A DNA stretch of 64,000 nt, from contig CM074187.1 in the NCBI GenBank assembly GCA_037179385.1, positions 2,852,001-2,916,000 on the forward strand, in the 5' to 3' direction. The notes under the pieces are model-generated. The model was given only the letters and a program-made list of their open reading frames with translations, was not told the DNA's origin and made no database searches. This document shows positions 11,441 through 23,391 of this stretch, in pieces; the first letter of the stretch is position 1, and every line of letters starts with the position of its first letter. This stretch comes from Holothuria scabra (taxonomy: Eukaryota; Echinodermata; Holothuroidea; Aspidochirotida; Holothuriidae). The translations under genes were made by a program, and so were the position numbers.

Positions 11441-13636
11441 TGCAACCAACCCAAGACCAAAGCAAGAAGAAATCAATCCGAACACAATGAGTGCATGAGG
11501 GACATTCGTCATGCATGCAGTCAGAGCCTTTCTCGCAGATGACATAGATCCCGATCCATGTTTAACTATCCTGACACATAAATTTTCATCCATAGACATG
11601 TTAAAGCCCCAGATGGTTTCACCCCTTTGAACCCGCCACTAAGACATTTTCCGCCATGGAACCCAACAGGGCTCCTTAGCAGACCATGGATCCCATCTGC
11701 TAAAGCAAATTATACCTATCCTGAGACTACTAAAATTTTCACCCAAAGATGTGCTAAAACCTGATAGTTTGCGGGAATTTGTCTCCAGGACCCCACCGGA
11801 ACTTTGTCCTTGGACCCGACGAGGTGCCCACAAGTCTAGAACCAACCTCAAACTCACGCTTCGAGCTCGGTTTCAAAATTGGGAGGGGGAGGAATTGATG
11901 GCAAAGTAAAATGTTCCCCAACATTTTGCTTTGCTCTTCATTTCCCTCCAAGTTTTGAATCCTGTTGCCGCTTCTGTCAGATGTGTTAACAATTAGTACA
12001 CTATATTTAATAGAGTTCACTTGATTTTCGTCTTCACTTTAGAGTTACATGTCTCGCTTAATCTCCATGCTTAGGATTGCACATGCAATGAAACAACGGT
12101 CGAACTAATTGCTGCATGATATTAAACATGTCTTCAAACTGCTATTGATGATTTATTGTGATAATTATTAGGCGTTAATTAACAGTTGATTATTCTGGTT
12201 CGTTGATAGGGCCTTGTGCCCTTTGGCCTTGAACCACAAACAACCCAGACCATTGGCACGGTAGGACCGCCTCTCATGACATTTAAGAAGAGCACAGAAC
12301 GAAATACCCATCAGTCATCAAAACAAGTTGTGTAAGAACGAAATGAGTGGAATTCCGGAAGTATAGAGAAAAAACGCCGATAAACTTTTTCGTTTACGTG
12401 ACAGGAGGGATGTACACCAATATATACATAAGATTTTACCCATCATCATGTCTTTTAAGAGACTCCGTCAGCGACGTTAATCCATTACATGATTACCGGC
12501 GCTCTGAAACCATGGTGATAGAGCATTAATATTCTATTGGGAATCGTTAAATTAAAAATGTATGCTTTTTTCAAACATTAATGTTGCGAGACGAGTAGAT
12601 TTCAAAAAGAGAATTTAGAGGAGTTACATTTCGATATGTAGTATGAGTCTACGTTGACAACGAGGATGAGTTAGTTGAAACCGTGTTTTTACACAAATGC
12701 TTTGTTGATTTTGATTTTAAAACAACGAAATCTTATCAGCAATCTTCTCTTCAGGAGCGCCTGGTCTGACTCATGCATCTATTTTATTTTTATACAGAAT
12801 ATAGGCATATGTGTAACCATTTACAAAATGGTCGATATTTTAATCAACTAAACTAGTTGTTTCGAGTAAATGCAATCATGGCGATAATTGATGGCGCGAG
12901 ACAAAGACATTAGCTAATGGTTGTGATAAAACTATCACCTAAGCTAGTCCCCGACTACGGTCAATTTTTAATTGATGTTGCTATTAATGAGAACAAATCT
13001 TTTCATAATTTTAGTCACTAAAATTATAAAGCTTTCAAATTCGTTCGATTAAAGCCGGTTTTTCAAAAGAAAGCACAATGTCGGTTACCAAAGCGCTCCG
13101 AAAATATTTCTTTCGACATCACTCCAGATAGGACTTCGTCGTCCTTGGCGGACTAGAGTAGATGACCCTCCATCGGAGATGCCTCAGCCATATCAATAGA
13201 ATCCTGGACTACTTCTGGAAGCGATAATGGGGGGGGTAAAAAACTTGGTCAACATTCGTAACATTGTCATTTGATAATATTTTGTGTGTCTTTACACCAA
13301 TGGAAGCAAAAGCCATATATCTGGTGCATCTCATACTAAATGAGTGATATACTCCCACACATACGTATGAAAAACACATGTATACGTGGTGCGCATTAAC
13401 TTACACGTACATGCAAATGTTTGATGGTGCTTGCACTGTCTCTCACAACACGTGTCTTATGTTTCTTTGTTATTTTTGTTTATTTTCAAACGAAATTTCC
13501 CAGAGACAGTCACATTATCACCATTTGTGCATTTTGATCTGCTTATCGCTGTTTTGGTGTGCTCACTGTTTTGTTTTGGTGTTCAATAAATCTTCAAAGC
13601 TCGTCATTAAAATTGTTGGTAGTGATAAAATCTTTC
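11441..13636. other. No gene supported; weakly repetitive
   Basis: Around 11560-11900 two diverged segments resemble each other (ATAAATTTTCATCCATAGAC at about 11579; AAAATTTTCACCCAAAGATG at about 11731), which suggests old repeat DNA. A phrase near 11835-11880 (CTTCGAGCTCGGTTTCAAAA) resembles TTTGAGCTTGGTTTCACGCT at about 30103. The rest is AT-rich with no recognised feature. Confidence 0.4.
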
Positions 13637-13640
13637 TTAA

Positions 13641-13930
13641 AGGACCATTTCTGTCACCCCAAACTACAATTCTTGTACGGGAGTACCAAAATTCTCAATT
13701 TGCTAAGCTCTTTGATTGACAACTTATTCAAACAATGCAGAGGTTACATTACACGGCGTGAAATGTACTGAGACTTGTTTTGATTAAACACATTGAGCTT
13801 CTTTACTCACCCTGAAGCAATAAACCTAGAACGATGTGTCTGGATGAGGAGCAATTTCCGACAATTGTGGGAGGCGCTTAATCAAGTAAGAAGGTTAATT
13901 GGTACTGTTTGGGATGTGAGAATTGGGCCT
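13641..13930. mobile_element. TTAA-flanked MITE (piggyBac-like), copy 2
   Basis: A 290-bp element between TTAA at 13637-13640 and TTAA at 13931-13934. The left end AGGACCATTTCTGTCACC and the right end TTGGGATGTGAGAATTGGGC are diverged forms of the copy 1 ends. Internal segments align throughout, for example CTTTGATTGACAACTTATTC, and ACTCACCCTGAAGCAATAAA versus ACTCACCCTAGGCTGAAGCA in copy 1. Two short open frames overlap it but follow neither boundary nor any protein family, so they are ignored. Confidence 0.7.
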
Positions 13931-14381
13931 TTAAAGTTTACAGTTTCCCACTCCATAGTGAGGTCCACTCACATCAGGCTGACTATGCGACACTCGTACT
14001 AGTCAATCTACAAAGTTGGTAGGCCAATGTGCAGAATTGTAGCTAGACGAAGGTGGACCTACGGTACCGTGACTGAATGGAGCGAGATGGAGGAATATTT
14101 TCAGGAGTGGTAGGGGAGAGATATTATTAAAATGCAATGAGAAAATTGAATTATTTACTCCCAAAGAGGGAAAACAATTTCCTGGGTTGCCGCCGCTATC
14201 CCTCAAGCTACTGGTGTGAAACTAAGGTCACACCTACAGGGGATTCGTTGTTTCGTAGACGGGTTTTTAAATAAATGACATTTATAGGCATATTTCGACG
14301 TGTATGATCATTTTTCATCAGCACTTTATTTAACTGCAAATGACCCAGTATCAAATAGAGAGAGGAATAAAGGATACATAC

Positions 14382-14532
14382 AAGGGCTAAATTTAACCAG
14401 GATCGGTATTCAATTTACTCTAACACAATTCTGGTTAAAGAAACCAGGATTTGAGTTAGTTTTTACTAGGAAATTTAACCAGGATTGTGTTGGAGTAAAT
14501 AGAACACCAAATCCTGGTTAAATTTAGCCCTA
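14382..14532. mobile_element. Palindromic MITE, about 150 bp
   Basis: The left arm begins AAGGGCTAAATTTAACCAGG. The right arm ends CCTGGTTAAATTTAGCCCT, its reverse complement over the first 20 bp. Pairing continues inward with few mismatches for about 59 bp per arm (CAATTTACTCTAACACAATT against AATTGTGTTAGAGTAAATTG-like sequence), leaving a loop of about 30 bp. Partial relatives with TCCTGGTTAAAT occur at about 14880 and 26705. No clear target duplication was seen. Such a long inverted repeat would fold into a hairpin if transcribed. Confidence 0.6.
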
Positions 14533-17465
14533 GTGTACGGTGCGGGCAGTGTAGCCCACCATGTTCTTAAATAAATGCAGAAGACACCTGTACATGAGCC
14601 GGTTGAAACTACACTGTAAAAATTTAAAAGTCTGTCATGTACAGAAAATAATACAAAGAAAAAAAATATAAAAAAGGTTGTCACCTCATTGACAGCACTT
14701 TATATATATTCTTCTAATTTTGTATTAGGCCTTTACAGGAAATGGATAACATCACGGGCAATGTAGCATACTCTTCATTCAAGGGGAAATTCCGCTCTTG
14801 TTTGCTGAAAGCACAAGCTAATTTGAAGGGCTTGTTTTACTTTATTTATTAACTTACTGTGATAATATATATACAACATATCCTGGTTAAATACACGTGT
14901 GATATAAATATCGCAGTAATGAAGTAATACACTTTTCATTGGAATGGAATTTAGCTGACTAGAATAGTCAGTGGGCGTAGCCTTTCAAGGGATAAATTGC
15001 CATCGTTTAGAATAATACCATCGAAAAGAGTGAATAAGAGAGAGCTAAGAGGAAAATGCCAGTTGTCTTAACATTATATAGCCTATACTGTTAGACAGTT
15101 ACTGACTCTGCATCCTTTCGATAGTTGAATCTGCCCACAATATATCACGTTTATATATTCGCCTATACGCAAAGTGTAAAAGTGATAGATGAGACACTGT
15201 GGTAAGATGATTTCAGGCTTCTGCAAGTCCGATAAAGTAATGGACGCACTAATGAAAAAAGTAACATGGAGGTCAAAGTTGAACTGTGTATAAATTTTAC
15301 ATCTGTTTAAGGAACGTAAATTTATAACATGTCAATATCTGGTTGTGCGACATCGCTCTGAGCTGGTATATATTAGTGATCTACAATACACGATGCAATA
15401 GATCTCATTCAAAAAGATTCATACCTTATTGGACCCTTATGTTGTTTATGACATGCAGAAGCAATCGAAAACAAGAACAAAAATAGAAAAAGGAAAGAGG
15501 AATTTCAAAAGCAATGGGAATTGTCATGAAATTAATCTCTTGGTTTTTGTTGGGGGGGGGGGGGGTCTTAAAGACTGTCCATGCCGTTATAATAACATGC
15601 CGGTATAATAAAACTGTTTGTGGTTAGAAAAGCAGTGCAGCTGAGAGGAAACTTGTAGGTGGGTCACCAACGTGTGATATTTAAACTAAACCAGGTGAAT
15701 TGGAAACAATTTCCAAATTAGCTACCCCTACCAGGCACGAATCTAAATCACACGAAGAGACAAAACCTGGCCGACTGCATTGATAATTAGTAGGGAGAAG
15801 CAATTTTAATTTTAATGTCACCTCGTTGAGAAAATGGTATAGTCTTTTATTTCGGTTTTAATCATATTACCAGGGGATCATTACTCTAAGTGTGTGTGTG
15901 AGTGATGTTATTCGGTGGATAATGCTATAGTAACAAGATGCAAGCTGTTACTATCTTCCTCAAGCAAAACAAAGTGTTCAATCTTACCAAAGATATCGAT
16001 CAGCGTGTTACATTACGTATTCGTTGGTAAAGTCGTTTTCTATAATACAGTAACATAAAATAACTTCAATATAGCCTCGTCGTTTTGGCGTTTTTTCTGC
16101 TTTACACATATCACCATTACCATATCCCTGGGAATCAGTTTTAACAAAAATAATAACAGGTCTAATGATAATGTCAATTGTAATGCCCACATATCAGCAG
16201 AAAAACATTCATGGCACGTGCAGGTCTCGAAAAATGCATATGAAAAAATGACATTAGTGGTCTGAGGGCAATGAAGCTGGTCAGTGTGTTGTCCCTTCGT
16301 GGACGTATGGCTTCCCTGGGAAGCAGTTTCATAGTTTGGTTTCCCCCGAACGACTCTTTGTCAGAAAGTTAGGAGTACTTGAGAAAAATGAATGTACAAA
16401 ATAAAAACAAAACATAATAACAATTGAAAAAAATTCTAGAGCAAAAGCAATAACCATTAGATAAGTTTTGCAGCCTTGTTGGACTAAATTTGACTCATCT
16501 TGGGGTTCATTGCACTATTCTTGTAGTGACCCTGCAGTCCTTTGTACTGAATTTTAAAACTTTCACTTTTTTGACGAGTGAAATTTTACTCTCTTTTATT
16601 TTTAAAGTGTAGTTGTAAATCAAGTCATTAATTATGATCTCAATCAACCTGCGGTCATCTATAGTACCCTACAGGCCTACAGAAATTCCTACCAGCATAC
16701 TTTGATTAAAGTGCAGGCTAAAGTGTGCAACTTATGTCACATGATATGGCAAGAATTAGTGTGCAGAAGTAAGCCGAAAAGACAAAGGAAATCATTCCAC
16801 AATGGTTGGTAATATCGGCTAATGCTATAGCCAAAGACCACCAATTGTTCAGGGAATGAAATATATTTTGCCCAATGACGTATGCAATCCAATAACATAT
16901 CTAGGGCCGTACAGTTCAAGGCAAATAAAGACATGCTAGAGGTTTAAATTTCTTTTGATATATGGCACATAACCTCAATCCCGAAGTAACCTGGACATAC
17001 ACCTGAGTTCAACTCCGATGTAGTAGTTTTGGTTTCGTTAGGGTCAGTCGAAGTTTCCCAGGTTTCCTTAGATGTGTTCTGTTACAAAATTTATCATCAT
17101 TTGGTGTCATTTTTTCCAGTGCAATTCTTTTGAGAACTCGAAGGGGAAGAGGGGTGGGGATGGGCCCCTGATCCCCTCTGGCTTGGTAATGATATCCACA
17201 AGAGTTTTTAGTCCATGAAATATGTTTTAAATGATGTATTGGGAATAATTCTATAGTTCTGCTTGATAGAAGTATAATAGCAAGTTCTTTAGCCGGCAAG
17301 GAATCAAAATACGTCAAAACGTATATCCTCATATAGACAATCATTCTAAAGGCGTTTTCACACCAAAGCCGGGGATTCGAGCAATGAGTTTTGCGGGCTG
17401 GACCCAATTTTGTTTTATCCTATAGCACAAATATAGGGGGAAATTTTTTGTATAAAATCCCTGCT
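14533..17465. other. Unique AT-rich stretch, nothing recognised
   Basis: About 2.9 kb. It contains a G-run at about 15552-15567 and ordinary AT-rich sequence. A 132-codon minus-strand open frame at 17009-17407 has no recognisable domain and is not called. No RNA gene or repeat boundary could be supported. Confidence 0.45.
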
Positions 17466-17469
17466 ATTT

Positions 17470-20400
17470 ATCCAATTTCAATTCAATTTTTCAATTTCAT
17501 AGAACTTTATTTCAGTCTTTCATATAAAGAAATATGTTATGAATTATTTGTATGTACAGGGTACTGAAGAGACTGAGGAGTGACAACAAGAAGCTCCAGG
17601 GAGCTTATGTACGTTGACACCCCTTTACAGAGACTTAAATTAACAGAAAACAATTACTACAAAACACATATATAATACAGGAAAAGAAACACAAAAACAC
17701 AAATAAATGGAACAGATAGCAAAGAATTAAAATTATTCAGAGGTAGTTGGTGATAAAATGATCTTTTAATTGCTTCTTAAATGTACTTAAAAGTTTACAC
17801 TCTTGAATATCATTGGGAAACGAGTTCCATAATTTGGGACCATTAAACCGAATTCCAAACTGGGAGGATCTAAGTCTATAAAAAGGTATTGCTATGTGGT
17901 TTCGATGTCGACAGGGGTAGGAATATGTGCCAGTACGCAATTCAAAGTAAGTTTTAAATGTTGACGGGAGTGAATCACTTAACCAGTTGAATATGAAAAT
18001 ACCAGTATAATAACGATTAATATCATAAATATTAAGGATATTGAGATTGGCAAAGAGAGGTTTTGTATATTGCAGATGGAATTCATTACAAATGTGGCGC
18101 AGAGCTCGCTTTTGAAGAATGAAAAGAGGTTGAATTCTAGAAGTATATGTGCTACCCCAAATGACATTGCAATAAGTAAAGTACGGAAGGATAAGGGTAT
18201 TATACAAGGTAACCATGATTCTGCGAGGTAACAGTCCTCGAAGCCCATTTAAAACTCCAACACCTCGTGAGACTTTCATACATACATGCTGGATGTGATT
18301 TTTCCATGTAAGATTCTTATCAATATAAACTCCGAGAAATTTGGTAGCATCACAAAAAATAACTTTAACACCACAAAGGTGGACACAGTCTATGTCTGCA
18401 CTGAGATACTTGGATGGTGAACGGAATACAATAGCAGTAGTCTTCTTTACACTGAGTAATAATTTGTTTGCAAAAAACCAGTTTTGTATATAGACAAAAT
18501 CATTTTGAATATTACGTATCAGATCTTTAATGTCATAGCTAGAATGAAAGAGGCTTGTATCATCAGCATATGAGGTTATACTGAAAGTATCACTGGCTGT
18601 ATGAAGGTCGTTGACATAAATAATAAAAAGCAATGGCCCTAATATAGATCCTTGAGGGACACCATATGTAATTGACTTAGGGACCGATTTAATGTTATTA
18701 ATAACCACAAACTGACGACGATCAGTCAGGTAGCTTCTAAACCAGTCCAGGACATTACCACGGACGCCGTAGTACTCAAGCTTATTAAGTAAAATATTAT
18801 GGTCAAGAGTATCAAATGCTTTCGAAAGATCAAGAAATATGCCAGAAGCAAAATGATTCTTTTCGAAGGCTTCCATTACTTTATTGGTAAAGTGTAAAAT
18901 AGCATGTACAGTGGAATGGCCAGGACGAAAACCAAATTGATAGTCGTAAATTAATTTACGTTTCTCAAGATAAGAATATAATCTTGAGAACATAAGTTTT
19001 TCAATTACTTTTGAGAAGCATGGGAGGACAGAAATAGGTCTATACTGATTAACACAATCTTTATCACCGGATTTAAAGACCGGAACAACACGTGCAATTT
19101 TTAAGGAATTGGGAACATGACCTTTCTCAACAGAAAAATTAAAAAGATAGGCGAGAGGAATAGACAAAGAATGGGCAACAAGTTTCATAATACTAGCGGT
19201 GATTCCGTCATAACCAGCAGCGGAGGATTTAAGAGATAAAATTATTTTGAGAACCTCTTCTCTTGTTGCAGGATTTACAAAAAAAGAATCAGTGACAGGA
19301 TTATGTAAATAGGACTGGAAGTGGACATTGACCTGTGGTATCTTTTGATGAGTGGCAGACCCAACGTCAGTAAAAAAATCATTGAAAGTGTTACTAACTT
19401 CAAAAGGATCAGATATATAATCACCATTATGCCTAATTTTTTCGGGTGTAGATTCGGTACTCTGACCATATAACAAGGTGTTAATTGAGCGCCAAGTACC
19501 TTTAATATCATTTTTGTTGTTATTGAACAGGTTTGTATAATATGATTTTTTGGCTAATCTGATAACTGAAGTAAGACGATTACGGAAACGTTTACAATCG
19601 TTTAAATTGTTGATAGACCGACTTCGGAGATACTTTTTATACAAACGGTTTTTTGTACGACACGAATTAAGAATGGCAGGAGTCATCCAGTCATTGTTAT
19701 TTTGGGATCTATTTGTTTTATTACTACGAACTTTGCAAGGAATAGAGCTATCTAAATGACTACAAAATATATTGCTAAAATTACAAAAGGCGGTATTGAC
19801 ATCAACTGAATTGTAAACCTCCGTCCAAGTTTCATTTTCAATTTTTGAGCGAAATAATGTCACATTGGCTTGATTGAAATTCCTTTTAAGAAAGGATTTG
19901 TTTTCCGTTTTAGTGACCGACATGTCAGCTAGAGTAAAGACTGGGAAATGATCAGATATATCATCTATGATTATACCCGAAATGGACGACATTGATAAAT
20001 TATTTGTAAATATTACATCAAGGACTGTTGCAGAATGCGATGTTATTCGTGTTGGCAGGCTTATAAGTGGACGGTATGAGTAAGAATAAACAAGATTTAG
20101 AAATTGATTTCGAGTATAGCCAGACACGTTTAAAAGATTACAATTAAAATCTCCCATAAGAAAACAACACTTATTTTGACGACTTAAAGACAAGAATAAC
20201 TCAGAGAAGATTTCAAATGCACTTTCGCCGATTCCATTTGGACAATAAATCACCCCTACAATGACTGACGAAAAAGCAGTTTGAATTTCAATGAAAAGAG
20301 ATTCAAAAATATTTTCCCTAAATATACTTAAGTCTGTAAGGATTTTATAATTCAGTTTGAGATTTACATATAAAGCTACACCCCCACCACGTCCCTGCCT

Positions 20401-21091
20401 AGATGCGTGTACCAGACTATAGCCAGTGATATTGAAAAGTGTGTGTAAGGTATTAGAATTATTGAACCATGTTTCACTAATGCCAATTATAGAAAATGCA
20501 TGCCTAATTGATCCCAGGGAGGTTAAAAGCTGATTAAAATTGCAGCCTAATGATCTAGCATTCACATGAAATAAAGTGAAATTTTTATCCCAAATACCAT
20601 CAGAAATTTGATTGAAGAAGTCGTAATTGTAATACTTGCAGCTGTTGGATTCGAACCGTTGAGCTGAATTAATATCAGGGTCAACTGTGTTTAAAGGGGA
20701 ATTATTATCATGAAGTGATGGGTAACAACCTAAAGTACCGGAGCAAGCTACACATAATGAATTATCGATTGAATTGGCATTAGATTCAGAAATACAGCTA
20801 TCATGCCATTTAATTGTTATTGAACAATTACTACAACTACCACTGGAGAAGTCACCAACAGTGACACTATGCTTACACACACAGCACAGATGGTTGAATA
20901 AACTAATCTGTTCCATACAAAGCAGAATAGGGGGAATAACAGTACAAAAGAACAAAGAAAAAAAAAGAAAGTTAAGGTAACAAAACAAGAAAAGTAAATA
21001 CCTTCAAAAGGATCACACACGAGGAACTGCACTAACAATACACAAAACGAAGACAAAAAAAAAAAAAAAAAAAAAAAAGACAAGACAAGAC

Positions 21092-21118
<27 letters not shown>
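17470..21118 (-). mobile_element. CR1/L2-type non-LTR retrotransposon, apparently full length
   Basis: The element reads right to left. Its 5' leader contains two long T tracts (minus strand) separated by repeated GTCTT at about 21055-21118, preceded by GCAGCCGTCTACAACAG. A single long ORF (20988 to 17737) carries endonuclease and reverse transcriptase, followed by a 3' UTR of about 260 bp. The 3' end is probably at the short repeat of ATTGAAA-like units (minus strand) at about 17470-17505, as CR1/L2 elements often end in simple repeats rather than poly-A. No separate ORF1 fits in the roughly 130 bp before the main ORF. Target duplications were not identified, so both ends are approximate. 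Confidence 0.75.
17737..20988 (-). CDS. LINE ORF2-like protein: Cys-rich N terminus, AP-type endonuclease, reverse transcriptase
   Basis: An uninterrupted 1083-codon frame. Numbering starts from the Met at 20988. The Met at residue 25 (20916) is the likelier start, because the first 24 residues translate the pyrimidine-rich leader. Residues 35-82 hold a zinc-binding-like cluster (C35, C36, C38, C52, C55, H62, C65, C79, C82) similar to a PHD or ribbon fold. The endonuclease follows from about 138 with HVNARSL, GISETW, GRGGGVALYV, MGDFN, LDVIFTN and the final ISDHFP, all catalytic positions kept. The reverse transcriptase shows QYRPISVLP, LDLSKAFD, GVPQGSILGPLLF and YADD at 807-810 (18559-18570), then KFLGVYID. 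The C terminus has the usual WNSFP...STFKKQLK ending. Such proteins nick chromosomal DNA and reverse-transcribe their own RNA at the nick. The intact frame suggests recent insertion. A CR1/L2/Rex-type clade is inferred from motifs. Confidence 0.9.
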   Translation of the reverse strand: MFCYLNFLFFSLFFCTVIPPILLCMEQISLFNHLCCVCKHSVTVGDFSSGSCSNCSITIKWHDSCISESNANSIDNSLCVACSGTLGCYPSLHDNNSPLNTVDPDINSAQRFESNSCKYYNYDFFNQISDGIWDKNFTLFHVNARSLGCNFNQLLTSLGSIRHAFSIIGISETWFNNSNTLHTLFNITGYSLVHASRQGRGGGVALYVNLKLNYKILTDLSIFRENIFESLFIEIQTAFSSVIVGVIYCPNGIGESAFEIFSELFLSLSRQNKCCFLMGDFNCNLLNVSGYTRNQFLNLVYSYSYRPLISLPTRITSHSATVLDVIFTNNLSMSSISGIIIDDISDHFPVFTLADMSVTKTENKSFLKRNFNQANVTLFRSKIENETWTEVYNSVDVNTAFCNFSNIFCSHLDSSIPCKVRSNKTNRSQNNNDWMTPAILNSCRTKNRLYKKYLRSRSINNLNDCKRFRNRLTSVIRLAKKSYYTNLFNNNKNDIKGTWRSINTLLYGQSTESTPEKIRHNGDYISDPFEVSNTFNDFFTDVGSATHQKIPQVNVHFQSYLHNPVTDSFFVNPATREEVLKIILSLKSSAAGYDGITASIMKLVAHSLSIPLAYLFNFSVEKGHVPNSLKIARVVPVFKSGDKDCVNQYRPISVLPCFSKVIEKLMFSRLYSYLEKRKLIYDYQFGFRPGHSTVHAILHFTNKVMEAFEKNHFASGIFLDLSKAFDTLDHNILLNKLEYYGVRGNVLDWFRSYLTDRRQFVVINNIKSVPKSITYGVPQGSILGPLLFIIYVNDLHTASDTFSITSYADDTSLFHSSYDIKDLIRNIQNDFVYIQNWFFANKLLLSVKKTTAIVFRSPSKYLSADIDCVHLCGVKVIFCDATKFLGVYIDKNLTWKNHIQHVCMKVSRGVGVLNGLRGLLPRRIMVTLYNTLILPYFTYCNVIWGSTYTSRIQPLFILQKRALRHICNEFHLQYTKPLFANLNILNIYDINRYYTGIFIFNWLSDSLPSTFKTYFELRTGTYSYPCRHRNHIAIPFYRLRSSQFGIRFNGPKLWNSFPNDIQECKLLSTFKKQLKDHFITNYL

Positions 21119-21122
<4 letters not shown>

Positions 21123-22937
21123 ACCTGTTGTAGACGGCTGCGCCAGTGCCAAGCATTAACATGATGAAAAGCGCAATGAGGAGAAACACCCACCATAGTG
21201 AAACTGTTAAAACACAGTAAAGAAAGAACTGTGATGTACTTTTTGAAAACCAAAATTTTGTTCAAAACTTCTGGGGATTTTTTTGGGAAAATTCTTCCTT
21301 TGCATAGAAGTACACGCTCTGAAGTGATCATATGGTCTTGGTGAGACCTAGCAATATACTGCAAAAGGGGATTGCTAGGTTAATGGCTCGAAACCAGTTT
21401 CATATCAAAGTTTTACTCAATCTCAAGTTTGAATTTTTCATCTACTGCACTGAAAATGCCTATAGAACCCAGTGTGTCGTGGAACAATATCTTATCAATA
21501 GTTCGATTTATACAGCAATATCGTAGGTCATTCGAAGGACTATTGGCCTATAAAACCTCCTTTCGCCACATGGCAGATGAGGCAGAAGGGTCAGGCACAA
21601 TTCAAAGCATACAGTAGAAAAAAGTTGAAAACTTCACATTTGTTAAAAGGTCTATCAAACCTGGTAGTTGCACATATGCGAAATGATAAAATTGATACAC
21701 AATGCCAAAACACGTCATCCTTTCATTGCCAATGTGTGGCTTAATACGGGGTTACCATTTACCCACTAGTGAGTTATAGCAAGCATTATGACGTCACAGA
21801 AGGGACACCTTTGTATTTGTTGTACATGCCTTATGCATTTACCAATTGGTATCAGTTTTGCACTTGATACATTCATTCCTCAGCAACAGGTTAAATTTTA
21901 TTTCCAAAATATTATACTTCTTGCTGTTGTAAATAAAGGTGAATTCGATCCGAGTTAATAATAATAATAAAAAAAACCCAAAACAACCATTTCCTCTGCC
22001 GCTCGGTTGCGGCATAAGTATTAGGAGTCCCGAAACGAATTTTGTAGTGCATGAGGACTAATCACGGTACAATGTGTTTAACAATATAACAGCAGTAGAC
22101 GGAGCAACATTTCTACCACAGAAAAGGTTCTAAAGCCCCGCCCAGCCCAGCTCCCCATCTCTCACTCCGTCCTGAGTATCCAGGTTACATGGACAAACAC
22201 CACACTTACGGTATGTACTTTTTAAAGCAAGCGTTGTTGTTGAATAGGGCATTTGACTACAGTATGTCTGTTGGAAATTTCAGTTTTGTTATTCACTTAC
22301 GAGCATACGACAATAGCAAAAGTTGACACAGGAAGCTGTGAGACTAAACGTTCTTTAGGACAGTGGTTCTCGGAATGGAAATGGGGGAATTTAAGGGTCC
22401 ATATGAAAATAATTTGGAAGGCTACACTATATGAGCAAATAAAAAAAAAAACTACTGCAAATGTTTTCAGTAAGGAAAAATGAGGTATCTTCTTCAAAGT
22501 GAATGTGATAATTCAAACATGTAGTAATACATGCACAGTTAACCGTGGGCTTACCTTTGTTTTCACAGGGTGGAAAATCGGGAAGAACTGGTATTTCTGA
22601 GACACCTGCGCAGTCACAACTTATTGAAGGGGAGTTGGGATTTCTGCATAGATAACTGGTCGCCAGTACTTCGCTCCCTTTCATCATAAAACTCGTTTCA
22701 CTCATAATTCACTTTTCAAGAAATCAACCATCATCACAGGTTCCTGGGAATCTGTGAAATTCAATAAAGAAATTCGTCCGACCTGTCTCATAAAGCGGCC
22801 TACTATGCAATAGTCCTTATGATAGAGTATAGAACTGATAGAAAGTAATATGTAGTATGAAGCAGGACAATTGCTACTCCACAAGAAGCTACTATGTTAT
22901 TTACTTTCTTAGTTCGTCAGGACAGATCGGTGTTGGA
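21119..22937. other. No gene supported
   Basis: AT-rich sequence with a (TAA)n-like run ending in A's at about 21955-21975 that could be the tail of an unrecognised retroelement. CRE-like TGACGTCA occurs at about 21789. Short open frames such as 22253-22483 and 22427-22705 show no family motifs. Confidence 0.4.
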
Positions 22938-23140
22938 CAGGCGCGTAGCCAGGATTGTGTCATGGGTAAGGGTTTTGGTGTCATGGGGGGGGGGGGGGGT
23001 GGGGGCACGAAATGAGGCTAAATTGTAAGGATAGAGAGAAACATCCGCTATGTTAGGTGATTTTTGCACTGCATGGTTGGGTCATGTGGGGGGGGGGGGG
23101 TGGTTCTAACCCCCAAAACCTCCCCGTGGCTACGCCACTG
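22938..23140 (+). mobile_element. hAT-like MITE, 203 bp
   Basis: The left end is CAGGCGCGTAGCCAGGATTG and the right end CCCCGTGGCTACGCCACTG, so the termini form an imperfect inverted repeat (CAGGCGCGTAGCCAGG against CAGTGGCGTAGCCACG). Flanking octamers GTGTTGGA and GTGTAGGG match at 6 of 8. Two long G-runs (about 22985-22999 and 23087-23100) lie inside the ends. A rearranged minus-strand copy is at about 26740-26918 and a 64-bp deletion derivative at 11369-11432. It has no coding capacity. Confidence 0.65.
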
Positions 23141-23391
23141 GTGTAGGGGGAGTTACAATATTCAGTTTAGTCGCCCTTTCGAAATCCCGGCAACATTTGC
23201 TAGTTCAGGACGATTTTAAGACACGCCCATCGAATGCTTATGGAAAGATAATGGAAAGCTTTCGACATGAAAGCGCTAACTTCAGAAAAGAACGAAAAGC
23301 GTTAATGGAAAGAGGTTTTTGTAACACTAATTAATACACTACATGAGTCTTTCAAAAGATTGAAGTAAGCATTCTTTGCTTTATGGCTTAA

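Noticed and set aside
13378..13771. Two overlapping plus-strand frames of 113 and 70 codons
   Set aside because: They run across the MITE boundary at 13641 and match no protein family.
20817..21364. Two phenylalanine-rich minus-strand frames
   Set aside because: They are translations of the T tracts in the LINE's 5' region, not proteins.
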